From NCBI GenBank assembly GCA_934663775.1, contig CAKUKU010000022.1, positions 1 to 22,233 on the forward strand: a DNA stretch of 22,233 bases, in the 5' to 3' direction. How positions within the stretch are numbered: the first letter of the stretch is position 1; the number at the start of each line of letters is the position of its first letter. Under the pieces are notes generated by a model. The model was not told where the DNA came from. It did not search any database and saw only the letters and a program-made list of their open reading frames with translations. This stretch comes from an uncultured Ellagibacter sp. (GTDB lineage: Bacteria; Actinomycetota; Coriobacteriia; Coriobacteriales; Eggerthellaceae). The translations under genes and the position numbers were made by a program. Of this stretch, positions 9,162 to 16,600 are shown one piece after another.

Positions 9162-9749
9162 TTAGAGTGCCGAGGCGACTACCACGCCGAAAAGAATCGC
9201 CGGCGCGAAGGGAAACGTCCCTGACGCCGCAACCATTTCTCCTGCTCGCACGCGCTTTATCGTCCGCATTGCAACGGACGCGAGGCACGCCGCGAACAGA
9301 CACCACAGTCCGCGCTCCCAACCCAGGAAAAGCCCGACCACCGCGAGAAGCTTGATGTCGCCGCCACCCATCGAGGCGCGGCGGGTTATCGCCTCGAACG
9401 CCACCGAAGCCGCAAGCGAGCCGCCCCCAAGCACAAGCGCGCCCATAAGGCCGCCCTCAAGTGTCAGGTCGAAAGGGGGTATCCCCATCGTCGCGACGAG
9501 GGCAACGGGCTGCGCGATCCACGCCGCAGCCGCATTCCCGTCGGCACCCGACGGGGCGCAGACCAGCGCCGCCACAAGCAGAACGCGGGTCGCGGCCCAT
9601 GTGATTGCGATTGCGGCGACCAGTTTGTTGGGAATCCTGCGTTCCCGCAGGTCAACCGCACTTGCCCATATAAGCAGCACCAGAAAGAGAGCGAATGCCG
9701 CCCAGCCCGCATACGCAGGAGCGTTGTCAAGAACGACAGATGCACTCAT
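9162..9749 (-). CDS. A24 family prepilin peptidase (short, TadV/CpaA-like)
   Basis: This is a 195-aa polytopic membrane aspartyl protease. The two catalytic aspartates are visible: Asp33 in AVDLRERRIPN and Asp131 in GGGDIKL, the GxGD motif. About six hydrophobic segments surround them. The N-terminal Cys-rich methyltransferase domain of full-length PilD is absent, as in TadV/CpaA-type enzymes that process Flp-type prepilins. The frame stays open upstream to 9917, but that part runs through the palindromic element and has no membrane or family character, so the ATG at 9749 is chosen. No pilin, secretion ATPase or tad gene is in the window. The gene is therefore an orphan here, and its substrate pilins must be encoded elsewhere. 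Confidence 0.85.
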   Translation of the reverse strand: MSASVVLDNAPAYAGWAAFALFLVLLIWASAVDLRERRIPNKLVAAIAITWAATRVLLVAALVCAPSGADGNAAAAWIAQPVALVATMGIPPFDLTLEGGLMGALVLGGGSLAASVAFEAITRRASMGGGDIKLLAVVGLFLGWERGLWCLFAACLASVAMRTIKRVRAGEMVAASGTFPFAPAILFGVVVASAL

Positions 9750-9779
9750 AGGACTCTCTTTCTGGAGGAGTACCGCGAC

Positions 9780-9939
9780 TTGGTGGTCAGCTGGAAGAGT
9801 TATGCGACGTTTTTTGGACTCCGATTTCCGTGGTTCGCGCCAAACTAAAGCAAAACCCCAGGAAAAGGCGAACGCCGACGCACTTTTCCTGGGATTCCGC
9901 CTCGCAAACCAGTGCACAACTCGCTCAGTTGACCACCAA
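9780..9939. repeat. Palindromic intergenic element 2, related to element 1
   Basis: Outer arms 9780-9793 and 9926-9939 are inverted repeats with one mismatch (TTGGTGGTCAGCTG and CAGTTGACCACCAA). Imperfect pairing continues inward (GAGTTATGC against GAGTTGTGC). An inner perfect 10-bp inverted repeat (9857-9866 with 9884-9893) encloses a GGCG-AA-CGCC mini-stem. Read outside-in, both arms show GTGGTCA, then 12 variable bases, then RTGC. The same spacing occurs in the arms of the 126-306 element. The inner and outer centres differ by about 15 bases, so it is less symmetric. It lies between the radical SAM stop (9999) and the prepilin peptidase start (9749) and would form part of the peptidase leader. 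I see no gene in it. Confidence 0.75.
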
Positions 9940-9998
9940 CTACCGGTTGTGCTCCAAGCGACCGCCCGAAGCGACTCTCGCGGCCATTCGAATCAGCC

Positions 9999-11309
9999 CT
10001 AACAGCCGAACAGAAGCTCCTTCTCGTCGCCCGGAAGCGCCGCGCGCGCTTGGTCGCGCAGGTTGTTCACTCCGATGAAGAACTGGCGCATCATGACCAC
10101 CATAAGATAGCGGCCCTTCGGCGTCAGCGTGATCTCTTCGCTGTTGTTGGTGGCGAACGCCCCCGCCGCCGTCATGAATGCCATCTCAGCAGGAAGACCC
10201 ACCTCAATCGAGCAGCCAAAATCCTCCTTGAACTGCTTCTTGTCCAGACGAAGGCCGAACAGCTGCATCATGAAGCGGTAGCGCATGCGGTCGTGCTTGG
10301 AGAAGTGCGTCTTGCCCATGATGGACATGCGGCCGCTATCGATCTTCTCGTTGTACTGGTTGACCGAGAACGTGTTCACGTACATGCTCTCGCCAAGATA
10401 CGTGATTCCGCCCGAGCCGATTGCCGGGTACTCCTCGTAGTCGACCACGTACTCATCGATCATCGCGTCCTCGCCCGCAGCACCCGTGCCCAAGCGGTTG
10501 AACGTCCAAGCGCTGCCGTTCTCGAACAGCGGCTTGTCGCCGCCGATCAAAAGCTCGCAGATAATCTCGTAGAAACGCTGCTCGCGCTTGTAGTCGACCT
10601 TGCCCACCGTGCGCGCAAGCGAACGCTGCACGCTCGACGACGCCATGAGCGGGTAGAACGTCGTCTGGCTTGCGCCGCTTTCGATTACACGCTCGATATC
10701 GTTGATCAGAATGTCCTCAGTTTGCGCCGGGAAGTTGAAAATCATGTCGGCATTCATAGACACGAAATACGGGCTTGCCTCCTGGATACGCTCCATGATT
10801 TCCTGGCCGCAGCCGTACTTTTCGTAGCGGTCCATCTGCTTGAGCAGACCATCGTCGAAGCTCTGCACGCCGACGGAAAGGCGATCGACGCGCCCTTTAA
10901 GCTTCTCGAGGTAGCTCGGGATAAGATGGTTCGGGTTAGTCTCGGACGACACTTCCTTGATGGAGAAGTTCTCGCGCGCCATATCGATCGTCTCGCACAG
11001 CTCGTCGATCATGATGGTGGGCGTGCCACCGCCGATGTAGACGCTCTCGAAATCGTAGCCCAAATCCTTGAGCATCATCATTTCTTTGCGCATGTTGGCG
11101 AAGTAGGGTTTTGCGCGTTCTTCCTTGAAGGGGAAGCGGTTGAACGAACAATATGGGCACAAGCGCTCGCAGAACGGCACGTGCATGTAGAGCATGTAAC
11201 GCTGACCGGGTTTCGGCGGCGCGACTTTGACGTCTTCAGTCGGCGTGAGCTTGAGATATTGGTTCGAGCACGCGCGAACTACCGTGCTCAGCATTCGTTC
11301 AGAAAGCAT
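9999..11309 (-). CDS. HemW/coproporphyrinogen oxidase-like radical SAM protein
   Basis: This is a 436-aa oxygen-sensitive enzyme of the coproporphyrinogen III oxidase-like radical SAM group. The cluster-binding motif is CERLCPYC (Cys47, Cys51, Cys54), followed by the SAM-site glycines GGGTP (93-97) and SVGVQSFDD, typical of HemN/HemW. The fourth Cys of true HemN (CX3CX2CXC) is absent, because Ser and Phe follow Cys54. Oxidative decarboxylase activity should therefore not be assumed. Candidate roles are heme insertion (HemW), heme breakdown to anaerobilin (ChuW/HutW-like) or another SAM reaction. Other heme genes are lacking nearby. The ATG at 11309 is preceded by the purine-rich GGGAAGAAGTAGGAAG. 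The catalytic fold is secure; the exact reaction is open. Confidence 0.8.
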   Translation of the reverse strand: MLSERMLSTVVRACSNQYLKLTPTEDVKVAPPKPGQRYMLYMHVPFCERLCPYCSFNRFPFKEERAKPYFANMRKEMMMLKDLGYDFESVYIGGGTPTIMIDELCETIDMARENFSIKEVSSETNPNHLIPSYLEKLKGRVDRLSVGVQSFDDGLLKQMDRYEKYGCGQEIMERIQEASPYFVSMNADMIFNFPAQTEDILINDIERVIESGASQTTFYPLMASSSVQRSLARTVGKVDYKREQRFYEIICELLIGGDKPLFENGSAWTFNRLGTGAAGEDAMIDEYVVDYEEYPAIGSGGITYLGESMYVNTFSVNQYNEKIDSGRMSIMGKTHFSKHDRMRYRFMMQLFGLRLDKKQFKEDFGCSIEVGLPAEMAFMTAAGAFATNNSEEITLTPKGRYLMVVMMRQFFIGVNNLRDQARAALPGDEKELLFGC

Positions 11310-11354
11310 CTTCCTACTTCTTCCCTGCTACCTTGCTTTCATTTTTTTCGCGCC

Positions 11355-11362
11355 CTCTATAG
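11355..11362 (-). promoter_or_regulatory. Possible -10 box of the radical SAM gene
   Basis: On minus, CCTATAGA lies about 46 bases before the ATG, and TATAGA matches a -10 hexamer well. A 17-base spacer would put the -35 in TCGGAG-like sequence inside the adjoining palindrome, which is a poor match. This is a weak call. Confidence 0.35.
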
Positions 11363-11375
11363 GGTCGAAATTCAA

Positions 11376-11475
11376 ACTCCGACGCTTGCGCCGCGTGCAA
11401 TCCCTCGCGACAGACGGCCCAGGGGACCACCCGCGCGAGCCCAGACTGCCCAAACGCGGCGTTAAGCGTCGGAGT
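11376..11475. repeat. Palindromic intergenic sequence 3 (100 bp)
   Basis: Arms 11376-11396 and 11454-11475 are a near-perfect inverted repeat: ACTCCGACGCTT is identical in both, and the rest differs by a one-base gap and one substitution. An inner CTCGCG/CGCGAG pair (11404-11409 with 11434-11439) is nested inside. It lies between the purD stop and the radical SAM start. There is no T-run, so it is not a standard terminator. TTGGACTCCGA at its outer edge (11469-11479, minus) also occurs in element 2 (9814-9824, plus). Confidence 0.7.
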
Positions 11476-11495
11476 CCAATCACGTAACGCGTTGA

Positions 11496-12788
11496 TTATT
11501 CCCAGGCCGAACGGCCGCGCGCGGCCTTTGCACCGATGTCGGTTCGGAACTGCTTGCCCTCGAAGTTGATGAGATCGCAGGCGGCATAAGCGCGCTCGCG
11601 GGCCTCCTCGAAGGTCTTTCCGAGCGCAACCACGTTGAGCACGCGCCCGCCCGCCGTGACGAGCTCGCCGTCTGCGTTGTGGCTAGTCCCCGCATGGAAG
11701 ACCGACACTCCGTCGAGCGCCTCTGCCTCTTCGACGCCCAGGATGACCTTGCCTTTCTCATAGGCGCCGGGATACCCCGCGCTCGCGAGAACGACGCATA
11801 CCGCCCACTCGTCAACCCATTCGAGCGACACGTCCGCATCGCGGCCCTCGGCCACGGCGCACATCACGTCGACCAGGTCGGTCTTCAAGCGCGGGAGGAC
11901 CACCTGCGTCTCGGGGTCGCCGAAGCGCACGTTGAACTCCACGATCTTAGGCCCCGCGGGAGTCAGCATGAAGCCGCCGTAGAGCACGCCGCGGTAGTCG
12001 CGCGCATCGTCCGTCGCCGCCGTGGCAGCTGCGGCCTTGTCCATGATGGACACCATGGATGCCATTTCCTCGTCGGTCACAATGGGCACGGGAGAGTAGA
12101 CGCCCATGCCGCCCGTGTTCGGGCCCCCGTCGCCGTCGAAGGCGCGCTTGTGGTCCTGCGCGGGAGCCATGGGAAACGCCTTGCCGTTCGTCACGAAGGC
12201 GAGCAGCGAGCACTCGGGGCCCGTCATGCATTCTTCGATAAGGACGGTTTTGCCGGCATCGCCGAACTTGCCGTCGAAGCACTCGCGAACGGCGTCCTCG
12301 GCCTCCTCGACCGTCGAGGCGACGACGACGCCCTTGCCGGCCGCCAGGCCGTCAGCCTTCACCACGATGGGCGCACCCTGCTCGCGGATGTAGGCGAGCG
12401 CGGGCTCGGGCGCGTCGAAGGTGGCGTATGCCGCCGTGGGAATGCCGTGAGCCTCCATGAACGCCTTGCTGTGCGCCTTGCTTCCCTCGAGCAGCGCGCC
12501 TGCGGCATCGGGGCCGAAAACCGAGATGCCCGCGTCGCGCAGCTCATCGGCAACGCCCGCAACGAGCGGGGCCTCGGGGCCTACGACCACAAGGTCGATG
12601 CCGCGCTCGCGCACGAACGAGAGCACGGACAAGCCGCTCATCATGTCGACGCCCGCGACGTTTTCGGCAACCGCAGCCGTGCCGCCGTTGCCAGGAGCGA
12701 CGAACAGCTCGCCGCACTTCGGGGACTTAGAAAGCGCCCACGCGATCGCATGCTCGCGACCGCCGCTGCCAAGCACCAAAATGTTCAC
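11496..12788 (-). CDS. purD: Phosphoribosylamine--glycine ligase
   Basis: This is a 430-aa ATP-grasp enzyme that joins 5-phosphoribosylamine and glycine in the second step of purine synthesis. It begins [19 protein letters not shown]. Further family blocks are [60 protein letters not shown] and [18 protein letters not shown], so it is complete. The start is GTG at 12788, with GAGAAAGGG six bases upstream. The frame continues upstream to 12869, but those residues precede the conserved N-terminus and lack family similarity. purA lies upstream on the same strand, but about 240 bases of structured DNA separate them. The two purine genes may be transcribed separately or through that structure. Confidence 0.97.
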   Translation of the reverse strand: MNILVLGSGGREHAIAWALSKSPKCGELFVAPGNGGTAAVAENVAGVDMMSGLSVLSFVRERGIDLVVVGPEAPLVAGVADELRDAGISVFGPDAAGALLEGSKAHSKAFMEAHGIPTAAYATFDAPEPALAYIREQGAPIVVKADGLAAGKGVVVASTVEEAEDAVRECFDGKFGDAGKTVLIEECMTGPECSLLAFVTNGKAFPMAPAQDHKRAFDGDGGPNTGGMGVYSPVPIVTDEEMASMVSIMDKAAAATAATDDARDYRGVLYGGFMLTPAGPKIVEFNVRFGDPETQVVLPRLKTDLVDVMCAVAEGRDADVSLEWVDEWAVCVVLASAGYPGAYEKGKVILGVEEAEALDGVSVFHAGTSHNADGELVTAGGRVLNVVALGKTFEEARERAYAACDLINFEGKQFRTDIGAKAARGRSAWE

Positions 12789-12879
12789 AACAAACCCTTT
12801 CTCCCAGGTTCGCCAAATACAAGCAAGGAAAACTCGCGAGCCTGACCACGAAGCTCGCAGGCCAAGCAAAAGTCAGCGA

Positions 12880-12980
12880 GCGCGGCTCTGGCGAGTGCAG
12901 ATGCCCCGAGAGCTTGAGGACACGTACCGCAAGTACGCGACGAAAGCTCACAGGGAGCAGCTGTGCCGCCAGAGCCGCGC
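12880..12980. repeat. Near-palindrome of 101 bp between purA and purD
   Basis: Arms 12880-12893 and 12967-12980 are perfect 14-bp inverted repeats. Inside them GAGCTT/AAGCTC (12910-12915 with 12944-12949) and CGTAC/GTACG (12923-12927 with 12933-12937) are nested around nearly the same centre, about base 12930. Much of the sequence between pairs too, giving a long imperfect hairpin. It lies in the purA-purD gap, just downstream of the purA hairpin. It contains no credible gene. Confidence 0.75.
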
Positions 12981-12993
12981 GCAGCGTCGGCTC

Positions 12994-13021
12994 GTTGCGC
13001 GGGCCGCAAGGCCCGCGCAAC
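12994..13021 (-). terminator. GC-rich hairpin after purA, possible terminator
   Basis: GTTGCGCGGGCC and GGCCCGCGCAAC form a perfect 12-bp stem with a 4-base loop, only 7 bases past the purA stop codon. No T-run follows on minus. It may be an inefficient terminator or an mRNA-stabilising 3' hairpin. Confidence 0.6.
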
Positions 13022-13028
13022 CTAAAGC

Positions 13029-14339
13029 CTACCAACCGCGCATGATGGTCTGGTCTCGATCGGGGCCGACAGCTACGATCGAGATTTTCACGCCCGTGAT
13101 CTCCTCGAGGTGCTCGACGTACTTCTGCGCGTTTTCAGGCAGCTCCCCGAAGGTCTTGCACGCCGTGATGTCCTCGCCCTTCCAGCCGGGAAGCTCCTCG
13201 TAGATGGGCTTCGCGTGGAACAGCACGCTTTGCTGCATGGGGAAGTAGTCGTAGCGCTTGCCGTCACATTCGTAGGCCACGCACACCTTGATGGTGTCGA
13301 ACGCCGAAAGCACGTCGAGCTTGGTCAACGCCACATCGGTGAGGCCGTTGACCTCGGCGGCGTAGCGCGCGATAACCGCGTCGAACCAACCGCAGCGACG
13401 CTTGCGGCCGGTGGTCACACCGTATTCGTGACCCTCCGAGCACAGAAGCTCACCGGTCGCCGCCTCTTCGCCCACGCCGCCGTCTTCGGGGAAGCGCTGC
13501 TCAGTGGGGAACGGGCCGCCGCCGACGCGCGTCACGTAGGCCTTCTCGATGCCGAGCACGCGATCGATGTTCACAGGACCCACGCCCGAACCGGTCGCCG
13601 CACCGCCCGCGCAGCAAGAAGACGAGGTCACGTACGGATACGTGCCGTGGTCGATGTCGAGCAGGGTGCCCTGCGCGCCCTCGAACAGCACAGACTTGCC
13701 CTCGCGCAGCGCGCTGTTGAGCATGTGCGCGGTTTCGGCCATGTAGGGCTTCAGGATGCGCGCGTAAGGCAGGTATTCCTCGCAGATTTCCTCGACCGTG
13801 TAGGTGTGAAGGCCGTAGATCTTGCTCAGTACGGGGTTCTTCTGCTTAAGCGCGGTTTCCACCTTCAGGCGGAAGATCTTCTCGTCGAACAAATCCTGGA
13901 TGCGGATGCCCTTGCGAGCAGCTTTATCCTGGTAGCACGGGCCGATGCCGCGCTTGGTGGTGCCGATCTTGTGCTCGCCGAGGCTCTTCTCGTCGGCGCC
14001 GTCGAGGTCTTTGTGCCACGGCATGATGACATGCGCGTCGCAGCTGATCTTGAGGTTCTTGCACGAAATGCCCTCGGCCTGGAGCATCGCCATTTCCTTC
14101 ACAAGCACGCCCGGGTCGACGACGACGCCGTTTCCGATGACGGGAATGGCGTTCTCGTACATGACACCCGAGGGCATGAGATGCAACGCCAGCTTCTTGT
14201 CGCCATGGATAACGGTATGGCCCGCGTTGTTTCCACCCTGGTAGCGCACGACGTAGTCGTACTTGCTCGCAATGAGGTCGGTGATCTTACCCTTGCCTTC
14301 GTCGCCCCACTGGGCACCGACGAGAACTGTACTGGGCAT
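13029..14339 (-). CDS. purA: Adenylosuccinate synthetase
   Basis: This is a 436-aa enzyme that uses GTP to condense IMP with aspartate, the first committed step to AMP. The sequence opens [18 protein letters not shown] with the GTP-binding loop. It continues with [14 protein letters not shown], the IMP-binding stretch [40 protein letters not shown] and the [14 protein letters not shown] block, all intact. The first Met of the family consensus is the ATG at 14339. An in-frame ATG two codons earlier (14345) is closer to the AAAGG ribosome site and could be used instead. The gene follows the dnaB-nuclease block but has its own perfect -10 box (14405-14410), so it can be expressed independently. 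Confidence 0.97.
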   Translation of the reverse strand: MPSTVLVGAQWGDEGKGKITDLIASKYDYVVRYQGGNNAGHTVIHGDKKLALHLMPSGVMYENAIPVIGNGVVVDPGVLVKEMAMLQAEGISCKNLKISCDAHVIMPWHKDLDGADEKSLGEHKIGTTKRGIGPCYQDKAARKGIRIQDLFDEKIFRLKVETALKQKNPVLSKIYGLHTYTVEEICEEYLPYARILKPYMAETAHMLNSALREGKSVLFEGAQGTLLDIDHGTYPYVTSSSCCAGGAATGSGVGPVNIDRVLGIEKAYVTRVGGGPFPTEQRFPEDGGVGEEAATGELLCSEGHEYGVTTGRKRRCGWFDAVIARYAAEVNGLTDVALTKLDVLSAFDTIKVCVAYECDGKRYDYFPMQQSVLFHAKPIYEELPGWKGEDITACKTFGELPENAQKYVEHLEEITGVKISIVAVGPDRDQTIMRGW

Positions 14340-14404
14340 GAGCATTCATCCTTTCGCCGCCCCGCGCGAGCGAGGCCGATCGGCAATTTTCCTGCAACTC
14401 CTGC

Positions 14405-14410
14405 ATTATA
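14405..14410 (-). promoter_or_regulatory. -10 box of the purA promoter
   Basis: On minus, a perfect TATAAT lies about 65 bases before purA and 10 bases after the upstream ATPase stop. The -35 region overlaps the end of that gene and is weak (ACTTGC at a 16-base spacing). The leader contains a GCCGATCGGC palindrome of unknown meaning. Confidence 0.65.
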
Positions 14411-14419
14411 AAGGATGCC

Positions 14420-16600
14420 CTACACGGCAAGTTCGATGACGTTGGCAGCGTCACTAACTTCGCGTAGAACGGAAACGACCTCCTCGTGGCAGGTGAACAT
14501 GATGACCTGGCGAGACTGCGCGAGCTCGGCCAACGCGCGCGCGGCCCCGCGGCGGCGCGCCGAGTCGAAGTTCACGAGAATATCGTCGGCCAAGATGGGA
14601 ATCGCGCGGCCCACGTTGTCGGCGGCGAGCAGAAGCGCGATGCGCAAGCTCAGGTAGAGCTGTTGGCAGGTGCCGAGCGACAGGTGAATCGGCTCGCGTT
14701 CGTTGTGCACGGAATCGACCACGCGCAGATGCCCATCGCCCGTCATGTAGACGCGAACCCAGCGGCCCTCGGTCATAAGCGACATGAGCTTGCTCGCCTG
14801 CGCGTACACCTCGGGCTGGCTTTTGCTCTCCCAGGCCGAGATCGCCGTTTCCAGCATGCGGCGTGCGAGCAGAAGGCGCGCAAAGTTCTGCAGCGCCTCG
14901 TTGTAGCGCGTGCGAATCTGCTGGTAGGTCATGCGAACCTCGTCAAGCGTGTGCTCGCCACGCGCCGTCGCGAGTTCCTGCTTGAGCTCGCCGTACGTGC
15001 GGTTCGTGTTCTCGAACGCCTCCATGAGGTTCGCTCGCTGCGCCGTCTTACGCGCGATCTTCGCATCGAGAGCTGCGGGCGTGGCGTTGTCGCTTGGCAG
15101 GTGTGCCTGCGTGTAGACGCGCGCGAGCGCCTCGGCATTGCGCGTCATCTTCTCCTCGACCGAGGTCAGCCGCGCGGTGAACGCTTGGGACCGCTGCCGG
15201 AGCAGGGCGACGTCGCCGCGAGCGTCTTTCGCCTCGTCGAGAATCGTGCGCGCGCGACGCAGATTCGCCGACGCCTCGGCAAGGCCGTGGGCGTTGAGGA
15301 AGTCGGAGATCTCCCCCGAAAGCGCCTCCTGCTCGGCCAGGCACGACTCGTATTTCTTCTTGTCCTGGAGCATCACCCACTGCGCGCCCTGGAGCTCGGC
15401 CTTGCGCGCCTCCTGCTCCTTGCTCGGGCGGAACAGCATCACGAGCGCGCCCGCCGCGAGGAAGAGTGCTATCGCGATGAGGCCGAGCCCGAGCGCCGTG
15501 AACGAGAGGCTCGAGATCTCGCGGCCGTGCATCGCGACGGGGACGCCGAACCCGACGAACATGAGCGGGAGCGCGATGGAGAGCACCACCTGCGCCGTTC
15601 GCTGGTGGCGCGCGCGCAGTTCCGCCTCGCGGGCGTCGGGCGCCTCCATGCGCACCTCATACGCCGCCTTCGACGCGGAATAGTTCGATTTCGCCAGCTC
15701 AACGCTGTGCGCGCACTTCGATTCCCTGTCGGCGAACGCGTCGATGCGATCGCGCAGCTCGCGGTCTTCGGCAGCCGTCAGGCCCATGAGCTCGCGAGGG
15801 GCCGCATGCCTCCCGCGCCGGGCGGAGATCGCCGCCTGCGCCTGTTCCTCGGTGAGCCGCGCGTGCTCCTCGGCGAGCTCATCGCGTTCCGTCTCGAGTT
15901 TCTCGATGCGCGCACGGCACGCGGCGAGCTCTTCGATGCGCGCATTCAGCCTCGCAAGGCGCTCGCTGAGCGAATCGCGCTCGGGCTCGAGCTCGTGGAA
16001 CTCCTTGTCCTTGCGCCGCAGCCCCTCCGCGATTTCGGAGGCGCGGGCTACTTCTTCTTTCGCCTCCGAAAGCTGCACACTCAAGTTCGCAAGCGATTCC
16101 TCGGCGCTCGCGGCACGCGACGTGCAGGCAGCAAGGCGCCCCTGCACCACGGAAAGCGCATGCGCCGGCGAGGTTCCCGTCCCCGAGCCCGCGGTGAGCA
16201 GCCGGGCCGTGACGTCGGTGGTGTTGCGCAGGCGTCGAAGCTCGTCGCTGGTGAGGGAGAACATGGTCGAAAACGTCTCGCGGTCGATGTCGCGCACGAG
16301 CGATGCGTCGCCTTTGAGCCCCTCGGCGTTGCGCGCGCGAGAGAGCTCCACCTCACCACCTTCGCCGTCGTCAAAGAACAGCGAGCCCGCGCGGTCGGCG
16401 GCCTCGGGCTTGTAGGTGTTGCGCGCCCCGCGGGCCTCTTCCCAGCCGAACAGCACCCCGCGCACAAATGAGGCCGTCGTCGTCTTGCCCGCCTCGTTCG
16501 GGCCGAAAACTACGTTCAGGTTCGGGCCGAAGGGACCGACGACCTTGCCGGAAAACGCGCCGAAGCTCTGCATCTTCACGTGCTTCAGGTAGGGCCTCAT
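14420..16600 (-). CDS. YhaN/Rad50-like SMC-type ATPase with central membrane hairpin
   Basis: This is a 726-aa ATPase of the SbcC/Rad50/YhaN group. The N-terminal Walker A is FGPNEAGKTT (about 32-41). The C-terminal half supplies the signature HLSLGTCQQ, Walker B PILADDILVNFD and the H-loop TCHEE. Two long coiled-coil arms lie between. At the tip, where Rad50 and SbcC have a CxxC zinc hook, there is no CxxC. Instead two hydrophobic helices (about 330-350 and 358-382) are separated by a short polar loop, which suggests membrane anchoring of the apex. The ATG overlaps the nuclease stop by 4 nt (ATGA), so the pair is translationally coupled. The likely job is ATP-driven control of the nuclease partner in DNA end processing. 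Confidence 0.88.
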   Translation of the reverse strand: MRPYLKHVKMQSFGAFSGKVVGPFGPNLNVVFGPNEAGKTTTASFVRGVLFGWEEARGARNTYKPEAADRAGSLFFDDGEGGEVELSRARNAEGLKGDASLVRDIDRETFSTMFSLTSDELRRLRNTTDVTARLLTAGSGTGTSPAHALSVVQGRLAACTSRAASAEESLANLSVQLSEAKEEVARASEIAEGLRRKDKEFHELEPERDSLSERLARLNARIEELAACRARIEKLETERDELAEEHARLTEEQAQAAISARRGRHAAPRELMGLTAAEDRELRDRIDAFADRESKCAHSVELAKSNYSASKAAYEVRMEAPDAREAELRARHQRTAQVVLSIALPLMFVGFGVPVAMHGREISSLSFTALGLGLIAIALFLAAGALVMLFRPSKEQEARKAELQGAQWVMLQDKKKYESCLAEQEALSGEISDFLNAHGLAEASANLRRARTILDEAKDARGDVALLRQRSQAFTARLTSVEEKMTRNAEALARVYTQAHLPSDNATPAALDAKIARKTAQRANLMEAFENTNRTYGELKQELATARGEHTLDEVRMTYQQIRTRYNEALQNFARLLLARRMLETAISAWESKSQPEVYAQASKLMSLMTEGRWVRVYMTGDGHLRVVDSVHNEREPIHLSLGTCQQLYLSLRIALLLAADNVGRAIPILADDILVNFDSARRRGAARALAELAQSRQVIMFTCHEEVVSVLREVSDAANVIELAV

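Noticed and set aside
9321..9333. CCCAGGAAAAG in the prepilin peptidase gene matches the inner arm of element 2
   Set aside because: The copy lies in conserved coding sequence (FLGWERG) and is only 11 bases; chance is a sufficient explanation.
12789..12869. Upstream extension of purD to 457 aa
   Set aside because: The PurD family begins at [12 protein letters not shown], and a GTG with a good ribosome site is placed exactly there.
14486..16471. 661-codon plus-strand open frame antisense to the Rad50-like ATPase
   Set aside because: It is a GC-rich shadow frame of a gene with intact motifs; its translation is Arg/His/Leu-rich without domains. The same applies to the long antisense frames over secA, purA, purD and the radical SAM gene.
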